This document shows positions 1-13,200 of a stretch of 64,000 bases of DNA, piece by piece. Origin of the DNA: Sipunculus nudus. Its lineage: Eukaryota; Annelida; Sipuncula; Golfingiida; Sipunculidae. The stretch spans positions 49,960,124 to 50,024,123 of the forward strand of contig CM049308.1 in assembly GCA_026874595.1 (NCBI GenBank), read 5' to 3'. The notes under the pieces were generated by a model, which did no database searches, was not told the DNA's origin, and saw nothing but the letters and a program-made list of their open reading frames with translations. The translations under genes and the position numbers were made by a program. Each line of letters starts with the position of its first letter. Positions within the stretch are counted from its first letter, which is position 1.

Positions 1-2544
1 AAGCATTAGTGAATCATTATTAACATTTTCATTCATATGATCTTTCCTTCATCATCTCTCATGTGCAGAACCTGTATGTTGACTTTGAGAGTTTGATTTT
101 AGAGTTTGAGATGTAATTGAATGTATGCAAGACATTTCTGTCTTTACAAATGATGTACACCTAAACACAGGTGCATTTGGAGTATTCCAAATTATCTGCA
201 ATTCATTCAGACAATACTTTTTGCTATATGAGAAGTTCAAAGTTTTGTAGGCTGAAGATTAGGTGATATGTCATAATGTTATAGAGGCCTGAACTGCACT
301 AATGCCATGAAAGTACCATTCATAGCGATAAATTGCATCAGATATAGGCAATGTAATTATGATTTTATACTTAAGCATCCATTCTCATCTCAGCATAAGC
401 TCAGTTCAGGTAGTGTGTGTAAATGTTTTCCCACTAAGTGCGAGTTCAGTAAGTTGATTGGATGTATATAAACTCTGTGGCAGATGAAATGGTGAGAAAC
501 AATTTAATAACCATAAGGGTCAGTATACTGCCTCAGGTTGTTAGGTAAGGATTTTAGATTTGATCAAGTATCTATGCATGACAGGCAGTGGATGATATAA
601 TTAACAGCCTTGTATCTTCTTGCCAACTGCTTTTTCATACCTTTGGTCCTTATTTAATCCCACTTTATCTCTCATTAATCAGGCAGTAATCATGTGGGTC
701 GTTATGCTTGGGCATTTTACATACTCTTTTATATTCATGGCTTCTCTCTGTGCAAATAATGCTGTTTTATGACTCAGGGGTGGTGCAGGGTTTTGCATTG
801 GGCCTTTGTCAAACTTGCAATTTGTAGAAAGCATTTCCTTTATTGAAAAACATGTTATTGACAAGCATTTCTCACATAGTATTACATTTTAGTTTTATAG
901 AGTGATCAGTGATGACACCGGAATATCAAGAAATTAATGTTCTATATGAATTTAACTGTTTATAGCATTGTTTTGTTCAATGGCCTCTGATACTTATAAC
1001 TGTCATTAATGATTATATGGCAGCCATAATATTTAATTTATTATAATGTTTATATTTATTTGGTGCATATCTGGAAGCCTGGTACATTTGTGGAGGATGT
1101 AATCAATGGCTTCATCATATTTAACTTACCAATAGTTAATATTTATGACTCCTCCAGCAAAGAGTATTCACTTTTTTGCACAAAATGAGACTTTGCGACA
1201 ACAAAAAACATCTGGAAATGTTTGGAAAGTATTTTATTATTAGTCCTATTTGTGCCAAGCCTTTGGTAGCGGTCAACTATGAAGAAATGTACCTAAGATC
1301 ATTGATTGCTGGGTTGTGTAATCATTGGTAGTCTACCAAAAATGATTCATAGGTGTCTGGCCCACACCCAGCATTACATTGCTGATAGATAAGGATTACA
1401 GGTACAGATTATTTGACAGGCCTTCCTTCATTTAACAGTGATGGCTCAAAACTGCACAGTACCAGGACAGACCTGGGGCATTGTGGTACTAACAGATGAA
1501 GAAATCATCTTCTTGCCATGTACTATTTTAATGTTGTCTCAGCTTTTAATGTGCTATTTTCAGTATGTGTATCATATGCTTATACACTCACACATATATA
1601 CATACATGCACAGACAGTTTCCATGTTTTACAAACATCTTCATGAATAATAAATACACTACAGTCATCTTAAGATATGTCTGTATAATAGCATTATTTCA
1701 AATTACTTAAGTTAAATAGGTAATTAAAGTCATGTATTATGTATTAGAATGGAAAAAAATAGAAATATTGCATGTTTACTTATGCTTCAGGAGATGCAGT
1801 GTCACAATCATGTGTATAATACTTTATGCACACAAACAATGATAGTTGGCCATTAAAATGGTTATTATTTCAGTTTGACCAAACATGAAGTATAGTGGGC
1901 ACAGTCCAATACACGGAAATGCTTGTTAATTATGTTTTGTTAATGATTTGGTGCCACATGTTTTGATTTGTGTACCACACAGCTAGTAGATGTATCATCC
2001 CTCATTTTGTATGCAGAATGACTGTGATTGTACAGACCTCTCATTTGTCAAGACTTTTGTTATTTATTATTGTGTGCCTATGTTCAGACAGTATTAAAGG
2101 ATAAAGTCAAGATCTTATTGGCTCTTGTCATGTTTGTCATGTAGAAGAAATTAACATCCCCCACCCCTCTGAGCACCATGCAAAATGTTCCACCCATTAA
2201 ACCCCTTGTTATAGAAAGACTCCCCCTCCCCCCCCACCCCCCAGCCCATAGCAACCAGCAAATAGCAGCTTGTCAAGACTATGAGCCATTATTATGATTT
2301 CACTGAAACTGCACCATTTTGTAGGAGAGTAGTCCATGGAGCAAGGAAAAGGTGATTAAAGTCTAGGATGAATCCTTTTATTTTGTGAGATGTATGCAAA
2401 AAAAACCACACAAAACAGCTGGCAAACCAGGGCACATATCTGGATCCATATCTGTCTTTTAATTGGACCAATTTGTGCCAAACGTACATAAACATGGCCG
2501 ATCGGCTCATCCACCTTTGATGGCAGAGGTAAATATGCTGAGTT
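1..2544. other. Intergenic DNA, no gene recognised
   Basis: I see AT-rich DNA with only short chance reading frames (longest 95 residues, low complexity, no motif). There is a C-rich tract at 2,221-2,243. No exon with consistent splice sites and no structured RNA could be supported. Confidence 0.6.
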
Positions 2545-4775
2545 TTAGCGAACCTGTGCGAAAACTTCTTCTTGTCCAATATTTTACAGAAATGATCCCT
2601 GGAACAATCTTTCTCAAGTTTGGTTCTAGTTTGGAGATTTTAGGCCGAGTTACAGGAGGTTGAACTTTGTTAACTGTGCAAAAAAGCATATTAAAATTTA
2701 AATCTCAGAAACGGCTGTAGCTTTCATCACCAAATTTAATGCCAATGTTGGTCACATAGGTCATATCTGAAATTGAGGTATTGGTGGCGCCACCTGCATC
2801 GGCCTTTTTTGTACGGGGTCAACAGTGCCTGTATCACACTGTGGGCTACAAAAAACTTCTTCTCTGAAACCATATGGCCAAAATGTTTAATATCGCACAG
2901 AAATGATCCTAGGGTAGTTCTTTCTGAAATTTGTTCAAATTGTCTCTTTTCAGTGACTTTTGGCTAAGTTATGGGAAGCTGAATTTAATCATATGCCATA
3001 ACAGCCTATTTTTAGCTCAGTGGCTACAAAGATCTTCTTCTCAAAAACCAATGGGCCAAATTCTTAAATCTTGCACATTAATTATCCTCAGATGTTGATA
3101 ATTCAAGTTTGTTCAAATGGTTTTGGTTCAGTGCTTTTTGGCTGAGTTACGGGAAGCTGAACTTAGCCAGTTTGCTGTATCTTCCTATATGAGTTGTAAA
3201 CCTGCAAAACTTTTTGACTGATGCCACTGAAACCAGTTTGTTAAATATTTTACAAGAATAATCCCTACAATAATTCTTATAATAATTGTCATTAATGGTT
3301 CCACATGAATGATTTTTGGCTGAATTATTGAGATTGAATCGAGTCATTTTACCATATATGTTAGCTGTGTTATGCTGTTACATCTAGCCTGGCAACAGTT
3401 TATCAGCATCTATCACATCATGCCACCAGACATTTAGATTTCAGGTTATCTTTAGTTAATATTGACAAGAAAGATTTTTTAAAAGCTTTTAAAAAATTTA
3501 GATTTGTGATGTAAGTTATTCATCATACCAGGCAATGTTACAATCATGGATATTCAGCTCTCTGTGGCTGTATAAAGACAACTGAACGTGGATTATAAAT
3601 TATTGGTATCCCTACTCAACTTAATTCAAGAATTTGCCATCAGTGAGATATATTTGTATTTTAATTTTGCATTCAGTATGCATCCGTAATAATTTTACAT
3701 ATGTTCCTGATTTATTTTTTATAAAAAGTCAGCTGAGAAGCATTTTTGTATTGGGAAAATAAATTTCAAAGTTATTTCAAGTAGGGACCACATTTGTGTT
3801 CAAATGGCAGCACTTGGTATACCATTGGCAGATTGCCAGTGCCTTGATGTGGGTCATTAACCAAGATAATGTCAGCTCTATAAATAGTTTTGGCACAGTG
3901 CCAGGATTGGAAGAAGTGCAGCCAGGTATAGGTCAAGAGTTCACTCAGTGCAGTAGCTGCATTCTGTTTATAGCTTTGGCAGACTGCTCACTGCATCATA
4001 TTTGGCTCTAAAGTTCAGCCTGAATCTATTTATAGCTTTGGCAGACTGCCAACTGTGTCAGATTATGCAACAGGTCAAGAGTTCACTCAGTGCAGCCAGG
4101 AACAGGTCAAAAGTTCACTCAGTCTAGCCAGGTGCAGGTCAAGAGTTTACTCAGTGCAGTAGCTTGAGGCAGCAATTTGTCACAGGTCACTTGGGGGCAA
4201 CTGCCTTACTCACCTAAACCTTGTCAGCCCAGTGCATCAAACTTTTGGGAAGTTTGATGTATTGGACTGATATTTTGACCTGTCTGTGTGTCTTCAATGG
4301 TATTCTCATTTACAAGACAGGTGGTGCCACGTACATTGACTTTTGCACCAGTGTATGTGCCTGTTTATTTCTACAGAAGAATTGGATATATCAGCCTGAA
4401 ATTGGGCATATTTATACATATCTAATAGCTTTGTTGTATACAAGACTGATGGTGCCACCTACAATAATTTTTGCACAATGTGTGTCCCTGCTTATTTCTC
4501 AGGAGGGGTTTGATATATCTGTCTGAAAATTGGCATGTGTATATCTCTGATAGCTTCATTGTATACAAGACTGGTGGTGCCAGCTACAACCATTTTTGTG
4601 TTGTGTGCATCCATGCCAGAATTTCAGCAGTGATGTTTGTGTAATTGTTTCTTATTCAAAATGTTTAGTACTTGCATTGTGCATATACATGAAAAGTAAT
4701 GGTCCAGCATTGAAGCATTATACCTGGTGTAGTTCCCAATGCACAGGTTCGCATTAGGCCTGTAGGCCTTGTTTT
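2545..4775 (+). repeat. 2.2-kb dispersed repeat, copy A (uninterrupted)
   Basis: This block is collinear with 49,820-50,949 plus 53,213-55,020. Shared landmarks in order are: a GGCCGAGTTACAGG segment; the palindrome GGTGGCGCCACC at 2,783-2,794; a TTTTGGCTGAGTTA(C/T)GGGAAGCTGAA motif repeated at about 2,960 and 3,140; TTTATAGCTTTGGCAGACTG blocks; short repeats around GTCAAGAGTTCACTCAGTGC (3,930-4,160); three units of about 125 bp starting TATACAAGACTGGTGGTGCC (4,310-4,600); and an end at AGGCCTGTAGGCCTTGTT. It has no long reading frame, so it is probably a non-autonomous element or several nested ones. Copy A keeps the empty site of the insertion that splits copy B. Confidence 0.8.
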
Positions 4776-4869
4776 TATTAAATCCATGATTAACCCTTTG
4801 GTTATACAGTCTTTTAACTCGTAAGCAATGGGGGATGTGAATTCATGGATTTCAGTGAACAAGACACAG

Positions 4870-5290
4870 ATACTCTTTATGATGGGTGATTAAATCAAAT
4901 GGTGAAATTGAAAATACCATTTCCTCTTTTATCCAAGAACAGATCATATATCCTGCTGATTCAGGAATAAGATGAAAATACTATTTTTCCTCACAGAGTA
5001 GACCACCACATGGTGCCATTTGCAAGTGAAAAACACATCGGTCACATGATCAAAATGTCTGTCAAATTGAAATGATTGGTGCGGTGGCTCATGAGATAAA
5101 GGTAATAGATTTTGCACCATACTGGTAAATAAAATATATGCAAACATATGAAATTAGAAAATCTTATTTCTGTCTAAATTAATAGTCCAGTGGAAACTAA
5201 TTTTTAAATTCCATTTAATTTAGCATTCATTAAATTCACCCATCTTAAGGAATCCTTGTATGTGATTTAAAAATTTAAAGTGAGTGAAGA
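4870..5290 (+). repeat. Dispersed repeat, first copy (see 20,440-20,990)
   Basis: The stretch shares with 20,440-20,990 the ordered landmarks CTCATGAGATAAA, AGATTTTGCACCATA, GAAAT(T)AGAAAAT, ATTCA(T/C)T(A/G)AATTC and AATCCTTG(T/C)ATATGATTT at similar spacing. It is non-coding and of unknown class. Confidence 0.6.
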
Positions 5291-8200
5291 CCATTTTGAA
5301 TCTCAAAGTAGTTGATCCTACCTGTTAAAGAGAGTGAAGGCCCTGCCACACTGAACACAGTGCTACAAATAATATACTTAATTAACCCCAGGCACGGTCC
5401 AGTGCATTTGAATGTACTCAACATTTCTTGCAGCACAGCTTTTGATGTGGCTCAGATTGAACTATCATAAAATGATTTGAAGTTTCTCATTTGAGATTTT
5501 GTTTTATAATTTCCCATAATCTACTATTACTGCCCGGCCAATCCAACATATAGCAGCTTTCTGCCTCTTTACAATAGCAGTGCCCTTACTTATTAATCTG
5601 ACCAGTCAACGGAGCTGTTTAATACATTTATTTCAAAATTATTTGAACTAAATTTAGCTGACACAAAATTAGGAAGGGCATTTACTTATATAACCTGTCC
5701 TCTTATGATCATGACACAGAGTCCCAATTAGCCTCCTACACAGACAGACGGTGGTGCTCCTAAACCCCAATGGAAGAGGCTCACTCTCATATAGGGTGAT
5801 GGTCACAGATACCACTTGCAACCAAGTACATGACCATTTGCAAAACTGTGCCTTACCTCATATGCCTGCCTATGGTTCATTTAAGCTGAATACTGAGGTT
5901 TCCCAGCAAAGACGATTCATAATTTATACTTTACAAAATGGTGATATGTAACCAGCCACAGGCATGAGATACTGTGAACAGCAGCTCAACATGTTTGAAG
6001 AATTTAATTGCAAATGGTTCAAAGCAGTGATCTCACCCAACTGTACATAAATTGGGAAGAGGTATGAGTAGTTTCATCTGTCAGCTGCAGTAAGACATTG
6101 CTCTGAATGACTAGCTCCACACACTCAATATTAACATGGCAGGCCATGCAATTCGAAACATCCTGAACTATCATTTTAACAAACTCAAGAGGAATAAAGA
6201 ATGACACATTATTCAATAAACTAATACTTTATTCATATGTAGCAATTGCAGGTGTTATAGAAAAAGTAATTGCATTCCAAAGATGACATTGCCATTAACA
6301 CCAGAAAGAGGGCTGTATGGAATCAGGTTTAATTAAAGCTAAGGCAATATCCCCTCGTCTTGGTTAAACAAACAGTACCACACAATGTTAACAGCACACA
6401 CATTAATACATCGCATATTTTACAGTATATGAAAATAGACTTTGTCTCAATTATGTCTATGTCATGCTAATTATATCACAGGGCCTGCAGTGTTAGGACC
6501 ATATATAGCACACTCAACAAATGATGACTGTTGAATTTATGGTTCATTATATCATGAACACACATTCCCAGCATACTAAACTCTACAAGCATGTCATTTC
6601 TGAACATCTACACAGCAGAACTAACAGGACATCACTTCTTGTGGTGCTTTAAAAAAAACTACCAATATCTAACATCTGTATAATCCATAAATATCCACTA
6701 TACTTGTCCCTTTGATGACCAAGACAAGACAAAATTAAGTAAGTCTGGAACTCTGAACAAGAAAGGCTCTTGTGGATAAGAGGCCTTGACCAACAGAAGT
6801 CTCTAGGACGCCAGACAAAATAATAATCACTCAGCAGGGTGAAAGATGTCATTTAAATCCAATGATATCTTGAGAAAAACTCTGGTATGTTTCAAGGCCT
6901 GAACTGTGACATTTAGTTAAAATAACTGATAATAATTTCTACTGGAAATATCCTATACAAGATATCCAGCCCTTATTACACAGACTGGACAGGGATATCT
7001 TTAAACAGATACACAGAGTACAACCCTGGTTGGTAACAACAAGGACACACAGCTTTAGTGAAAGGGGCACTACTATATAATCTAACAGATGATCACAAAT
7101 ACTAGATAACAAGCATTGCACAGGTGGGTGGAATGTACACAGGATTGTTTCTATATACAGCTCCCATACATCTCACCTGGGTAAATCCCAATCTGGTCCC
7201 ACCATCTGTCTGCTTTATTTATACATGGATATCACCTCATCTCAATGCTTTTATCTATTTATACTTTCATTAATATTACAATATCTTTATCTGAACAATC
7301 AGGATGTTCTCCACAATAATATATATATATAATTATATACACTGGTTGGCTTCATATTCGTGAGATTAAAATTTCAGGATTTGCACTTTTTCTTTGTTTC
7401 ATGAGGGTTCCTTTTTCAAGATCTTACCATAATCTAAAATAACCACCTACACACAGTATATCTATTATTATATGAATTACTGGTATATTAAATAATATAT
7501 GTGCACAAATGTATCAAACTGACTGGGCCCCATGGAACACTGCATAAACAGAAATTAATTACTTGGAGATAATTTAAAAGATGGAAAATCATTGATATAA
7601 TAGAGATCTTTGATTTACAGGTAACATACAAGTTCTATTATTGTCCATCTTTTACTTTGTCTTTGATGATGGGGCCTCTTCATCACAGAGGTTTTATTTT
7701 CATGATATTTGGCTTTCGTGAATATTTTAAATTTAAAACCCTCACAAACATAAAACCAACCACGGTATGTGACAGAACTTACTAGATATTAAAGTTTGTG
7801 CGCAACAATGAGGTGACTCAAGTTATATTTAAAAATACAGAATTTTTATGTGAACCAACAAAAGTCAATCCTGTACAGTTTTCGGACCAGGGGTTTAAAC
7901 TGTTAATGTACTGGTACATATTTTTACCAGTGTGACTAATCAAGGAGAAGGCAAGTCCTCTTGTGCAGCTTTTTGTTTCTTTTTGGGCTTCAACATTTGA
8001 GTATTCTATCTAAGTGGAATTTTTTTAAGAAGGGACTTTGTCCATTTGCTGAATTAGCCATTACACCTGACCACCCCAGCCATCCTTAGCTACTGGTACA
8101 ACCAGCAGACCATGGTGATGCATTCTACCAGTGATGGATGAAAACAGAACAAGAATAAGTAAATATATGAATCATAAATGCATATACCTGAGATATCATC

Positions 8201-10013
8201 TTGCACACAATACTGTGGTACCAAAGATGACATCACTGAAAAAAAAATATCATGCCACTAGAGTATAGAAGAAGCCATAGCTTTGTTGACAGTTAATAAA
8301 GGCAATGCTGACATGATGTAATGAATGACCCCATGTATCAAACTGAACACCAGAAGTGTTACATGAGAATACAGCTTACTTGTATTTTATGTTGGCTCAT
8401 CTCATGTAGCAGCAGCCTGCCAGTCACTCGAGTGTACGCAATGTGTGTCTTAATGTGAGGGAGAGGGATAACTACAGGTTTAGGAATATTAATCTAGGGG
8501 ACACCTGCCCATTAACATGTGTGGTAAATATGCCTAGGGAGATTGTGCTCTAAATGACCCCACGGCCAACATTGTCTAATGGGCAGATACCTTCACATCA
8601 TAGCTAAACCAGGGTGTCTGGGACATTTCCCCCATCGTGTAGCTTATGATGTAGAAGTAAAACTGTTTAAATGATTAGTTACCAGACAATAAATGCCCAT
8701 AACAGAAATGATAATCCCATTCTACGACAACTACTGTGATAATACAGGCAGTACTGTGCCTTTATCAGATATAAAAAGGTAAGAGTCTCTTAGATATGAA
8801 TACAAATAATCCCATCAAGACAGTGTGCCACAGTAATAGTCATCTGGCCAAACACCGGTATTCCTGATCAAACAAACTTCTCAAAGGTATTTATAACCAA
8901 CAAGTGACACATGCATCTTAATTATCTCTAAGGTCACAATGTAAAAACATTAGGTATGGACAAGTCTTTGGCAAAATGTGGCATCTGAACAAAAAGCTCT
9001 CCTTTAACAGACATTAATCTTAGCATGACATGTCATATATCATTCATTATATGTATCACAGCAGCCTATTTATGATAATGCACAATTTATCTTTAATCAA
9101 CTGCTATGTGTTAATTTTACACATGATTTTGCAGCTTTTGAATATAAAATACCTGCCAAAATATGGTAATAAAAAGTATCAGACGTAACAATAAGTGACT
9201 ATGTGCTAATTAATCCTACATCTATTTCTTTCATACCTTTTTAGTGATCACACATGTACATAAAACGTTTATATTTATTGTAAGAAGTTTGAAAAAGATA
9301 AAATAATAAATAGCTGATGGAGCCTGATACGCTTTTAACTAAAGTGACGAGCATAGATAAAACAGAACATCAGCTGGAATTGAAGGATTCAAGAAAATAT
9401 TATTTCTCACCTCAGAAAATGTGATGAAAAAGCAAATATGATGGTGGCTGTTATAGCGAAGAACACACCGTTCAACTGTTCTCAGAGTGAACTGAATATC
9501 TATGAAATGGCAGATTGTTTGTGAAGCTCTATCCCTTGCTATCATTCACACATATTCTTATTACAGAAGCTAACAAAATATTTTGTCAATACATTACCAT
9601 AATGACTAAAATGTGCTTTCAATTATCAGTAAGGTGGTAATCAGATAAGAAGTAGGGTTTAAATATCCGTCTGTATGAGTATGTTAAGGTAAATGTCACT
9701 CTGATGGCGTGTGGGACAGCATATATATTTATGGGTACAGGCACAAACCATGCAATAATCTCTCTCTCTCTCTACATACATATTTAAAACTGTTGTGTGC
9801 CAAGGAACTCAATAAGCCCTTAGCAAGAATATGAATCAACCGGGTTTGGGGTGTCTCTGCATCGAAACGCATGTTTTTAAATGATTATGTATACTAGCAA
9901 CTTACCATGATGCACTACTGTCATCATCTGAGCAATCATATTTAAGGATGTAAATGTGGATGTAAATTATACATATTTATCCTACAAAATATATATATAT
10001 ATATTTATTCATC
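5291..10013. other. Intergenic or possible long SNX6 3' UTR, nothing recognised
   Basis: No exon, RNA gene or clear repeat could be supported. Short microsatellites are present, for example (TC)n near 9,763 and (AT)n near 7,319. If the poly(A) signal at 10,014-10,019 is skipped, part of this could be SNX6 3' UTR. A minus-strand AATAAA-rich segment near 6,210-6,230 would be a distal candidate. Confidence 0.4.
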
Positions 10014-10019
10014 CTTTCA
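10014..10019 (-). terminator. Candidate SNX6 poly(A) signal
   Basis: AATAAA on the minus strand, about 195 bases after the SNX6 stop codon and the first such hexamer after it. The surroundings are (TA)-rich, so chance occurrence is possible. Confidence 0.35.
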
Positions 10020-10214
10020 CTACATATTCCAAAGAATGACTATATTAAATCTATAGTATGTAGACATCTTGCAGAATACTTCAACAGACCCTCAGAGCAC
10101 AGTCTTGTGCATAGCACTTCAATTCTGTTTACATAACTGTTCATGTTTGCTTCACATGACCGGATGGAAATTACTAATAAAGCTTCGCCAAGTAATGTAG
10201 CACCACCTGTGAGC

Positions 10215-10268
10215 CTACGACTCTTCCTTCAAGGCTGCTATTGTATTCTTCAGCAGTTGCACCTGAGC
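10215..10268 (-). CDS. SNX6: SNX6 coding exon 14 (residues 392-408 and stop)
   Basis: Acceptor tatttttcag, 54 nt, ends in TAG. It encodes [17 protein letters not shown], the C-terminal helix. It is separated from exon 13 by a 3.07-kb intron holding two repeats. Confidence 0.9.
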   Translation of the reverse strand, partial: AQVQLLKNTIAALKEES

Positions 10269-13200
10269 CTGAAAAATACCAATATACATTCATATATTAC
10301 AATATTAAATATTATATCCTACCTTTTTTTCATAATTTTCAAATATCATATAAAAGTGCAATCATGCATTTAGATGCACTCCTCTGTCAGTGATGATACT
10401 ATGTTTGGTAGCTATTGAGAAATTCTGACACCAGATGGTTTGGTAAGCTTCAATGAAATGATAAAACTAGGGATCCAGGGGTCTTGCTGCTCAGCTGAAC
10501 TAGTCAATAAGGATATTTTTAAAGAAATTTTTTCAGAATGATGGTCCTGTGACCTCAACCAATGACCTTGTGACTAAAAAATCTGAGAACTTATTGTAAT
10601 GCATACACATTCCTTTAAAAGAAATGGGTCCTGTGACCTTGACCTTTGGACCCCAAAATCGACAGGGTTCTTACTTAAGTGGTGAGCCATATACAAGTTA
10701 ATTTTGAAACCAATATGTCAAATTAAACTGGAGTTATGATCTGGAAATTAATCTGTGAACAGATGACCCCTGTGACCTTGTAACCCCAAATTCATTTATG
10801 CTCTCTCCATACTGGCCATTCAGCTAAATGTGCAAGATGGAAAGTTTGGGATGAAAAGCTTGGCTTAAAATGCAGCCATAATCTTTTTAAATAAGTGAGT
10901 CCAGTAACAATGACCTTTGACCTTATGACCCAAAAATCATATGGGTTCTTTCTTAAGTGGTGGGCCATGTGTAAGTCATGTTTGAAATCCATATGTCAAT
11001 CTAACCTGGAGTTATAATGTGGAAACAAATTTGTTTGGAAGGATGGATGGACAGACGAACAGATAGACAGGGTGATTACTGTCATCCACTTGTAATCAAC
11101 TAGAATACTGGTAGTCAACAAGCGACTATGTGTAGCTGCCAAAATCAGAGTGGAACGGGTGAAGTGAAGCATGGATTGAGCGGCAAGGGGAAATAGAGTG
11201 AGGTGTGTCGCATATTAGCATGGACGTCTGCAGCTGAAATGTGTATGTAGGTTGTGCCACCTACCAAAAATCCAGAAAGCAGTCCAAGTTGTATACATAT
11301 GCAAAATTTTAGGCAGAAAAGTCAAACCACTACATGTATTTGAGTGATTTTATCCCACAGCAGACAAACAGAAGGACTTGTGCAAAAATGGTGGCAGGTG
11401 GCGCCACCAATTTTGTGTATGATTAAGAGCTATGTGAGATCTATACACATGCAAAATTTCAGGGGGATATGTCCAACCAGACCTGAGATATAAGCCTGAA
11501 TATCTGCAGCGGTAACATAAATGTAGGTGGCACCACCTGCTAAAAAAAATTGAGAAAGCTATCCAAGATGTATAAACACGCACAATCTTTAGGCAGATAA
11601 GTCAAACCACTACAGAGATATGAGTGATTTTAGCCCACTGCAGACAAACAGACGGATGCTGTGCAAAAATGCGAGTGGCCCCTCCAGTTTTGTGTATGAT
11701 AAAGAGTTATATGAGATCTATGCACATGCAAAATTTTTGCCCAATCGGTCAAACGGTTCCCGAGATATGAGCTTGGATGTCTGCAGCGTGAATGTGAATG
11801 AAGGTGGCGCCACCTGTCATAAAATCAAGAAAGATATCCAGGATGTATACGCATGCCGAATTTCAGGTGAATAAGTCATGCCACTGCAGAGATATGAGTG
11901 ATTTTAACCCAAGGCAGATGAATAGATTGACACTGTGCAAACATGGTTGCAGGGGGCGCCACCATTTTTTGTGTATCGTAAAAAGCTATCAAAGGGCTAA
12001 ATTTGTACAAAATTTTTTTCCTGATCAGTCAAACAGTTCCCGAGATATGTGGGTTTATGTATGGAAACAGCCGCACAAATGGACGCTGGGCAGAGAGGAA
12101 AGGTCAGAGGTCAACGCAAATTGGTTAGGCACCAGTTCACATTTGACCAAATAATTGGTGTAAGTTTTGGAAAAATCTGTTCAGTAGTCTCAGAGGAGTT
12201 CTCCGGAAACGAACGTGGCGGTGGTGGTGGAACCAAGTAAAAAACATGGTATCCGCAAAAATTTGTTTTGGCGGATACAATAAACACACAAAGTTTTGGG
12301 ACACTAGATGGAATAACAGCTGAGAAACTGACATGATTGTTGTCATTTTATAGAAAAAAAATAGAAAAATATTTGTAAAAATAAAAAAAGGTAGCGCCAC
12401 CACTTTTCAGGAACTGACAAAACTAGTCATGGTAAATATTCAAGGCAAGATTCATGACAATCCATGCATTAATTATCCAGATACTGGAGGTTTGTATCAA
12501 TTTTTTTATTATTCTGGGGGGGGGGGGGGGTACTTACAGCCCCATAGCTCAAAGGATATAGGTTGCAGTGACCTAATTTAAGGTTTCCAAGGAGATTTTT
12601 TATGGACCTCCCTAGATTTTTAGTTACAGGCTTCTAGGGTCAGTGGTTACCAATGCAACTGTGCCATGCAAACGGACAGCTGGACATCCAGACGGGTGAC
12701 AGACAAAGCGCCATACCTACACCTCAGTTGACTTAGTCAGCCGAGCTAAAGAACTGCAGCAAGTCACAGTGTTGCACAGTGCATGCAGCCTTTCTTGTTC
12801 AAGGCTTGCTGCTGTAACTCTTCCATTCTCCACTTTTCCTAAACACCTTGATCAGTTCAGCCAATCACAGGGCATGAAGTTCTAACTCATCTTTGCATTG
12901 TATACAACCTGATTTTGCAAACATTTTGTCTTGCCCTCTCATGATAAAACCCAGGAAACAAACCCCTTCCAAAAAAGTGCCAAGAAAACAAGTGATGTAG
13001 ATAATGCAATGTTTAAAGAGATTAGCATTTGAATAAACTAGATTTTTTTCACAACAACCCATAAACAAAGACCCTGCTGTATTTGATACAATCATATACA
13101 AGACAGCGATGTCACTTAAAATCAAAGCATGCGTTAAGAGTCTGGGATAATTCTTTTTACTTTTGCAACACAGGCTGGATCCCCGACTTACTGGGAAATG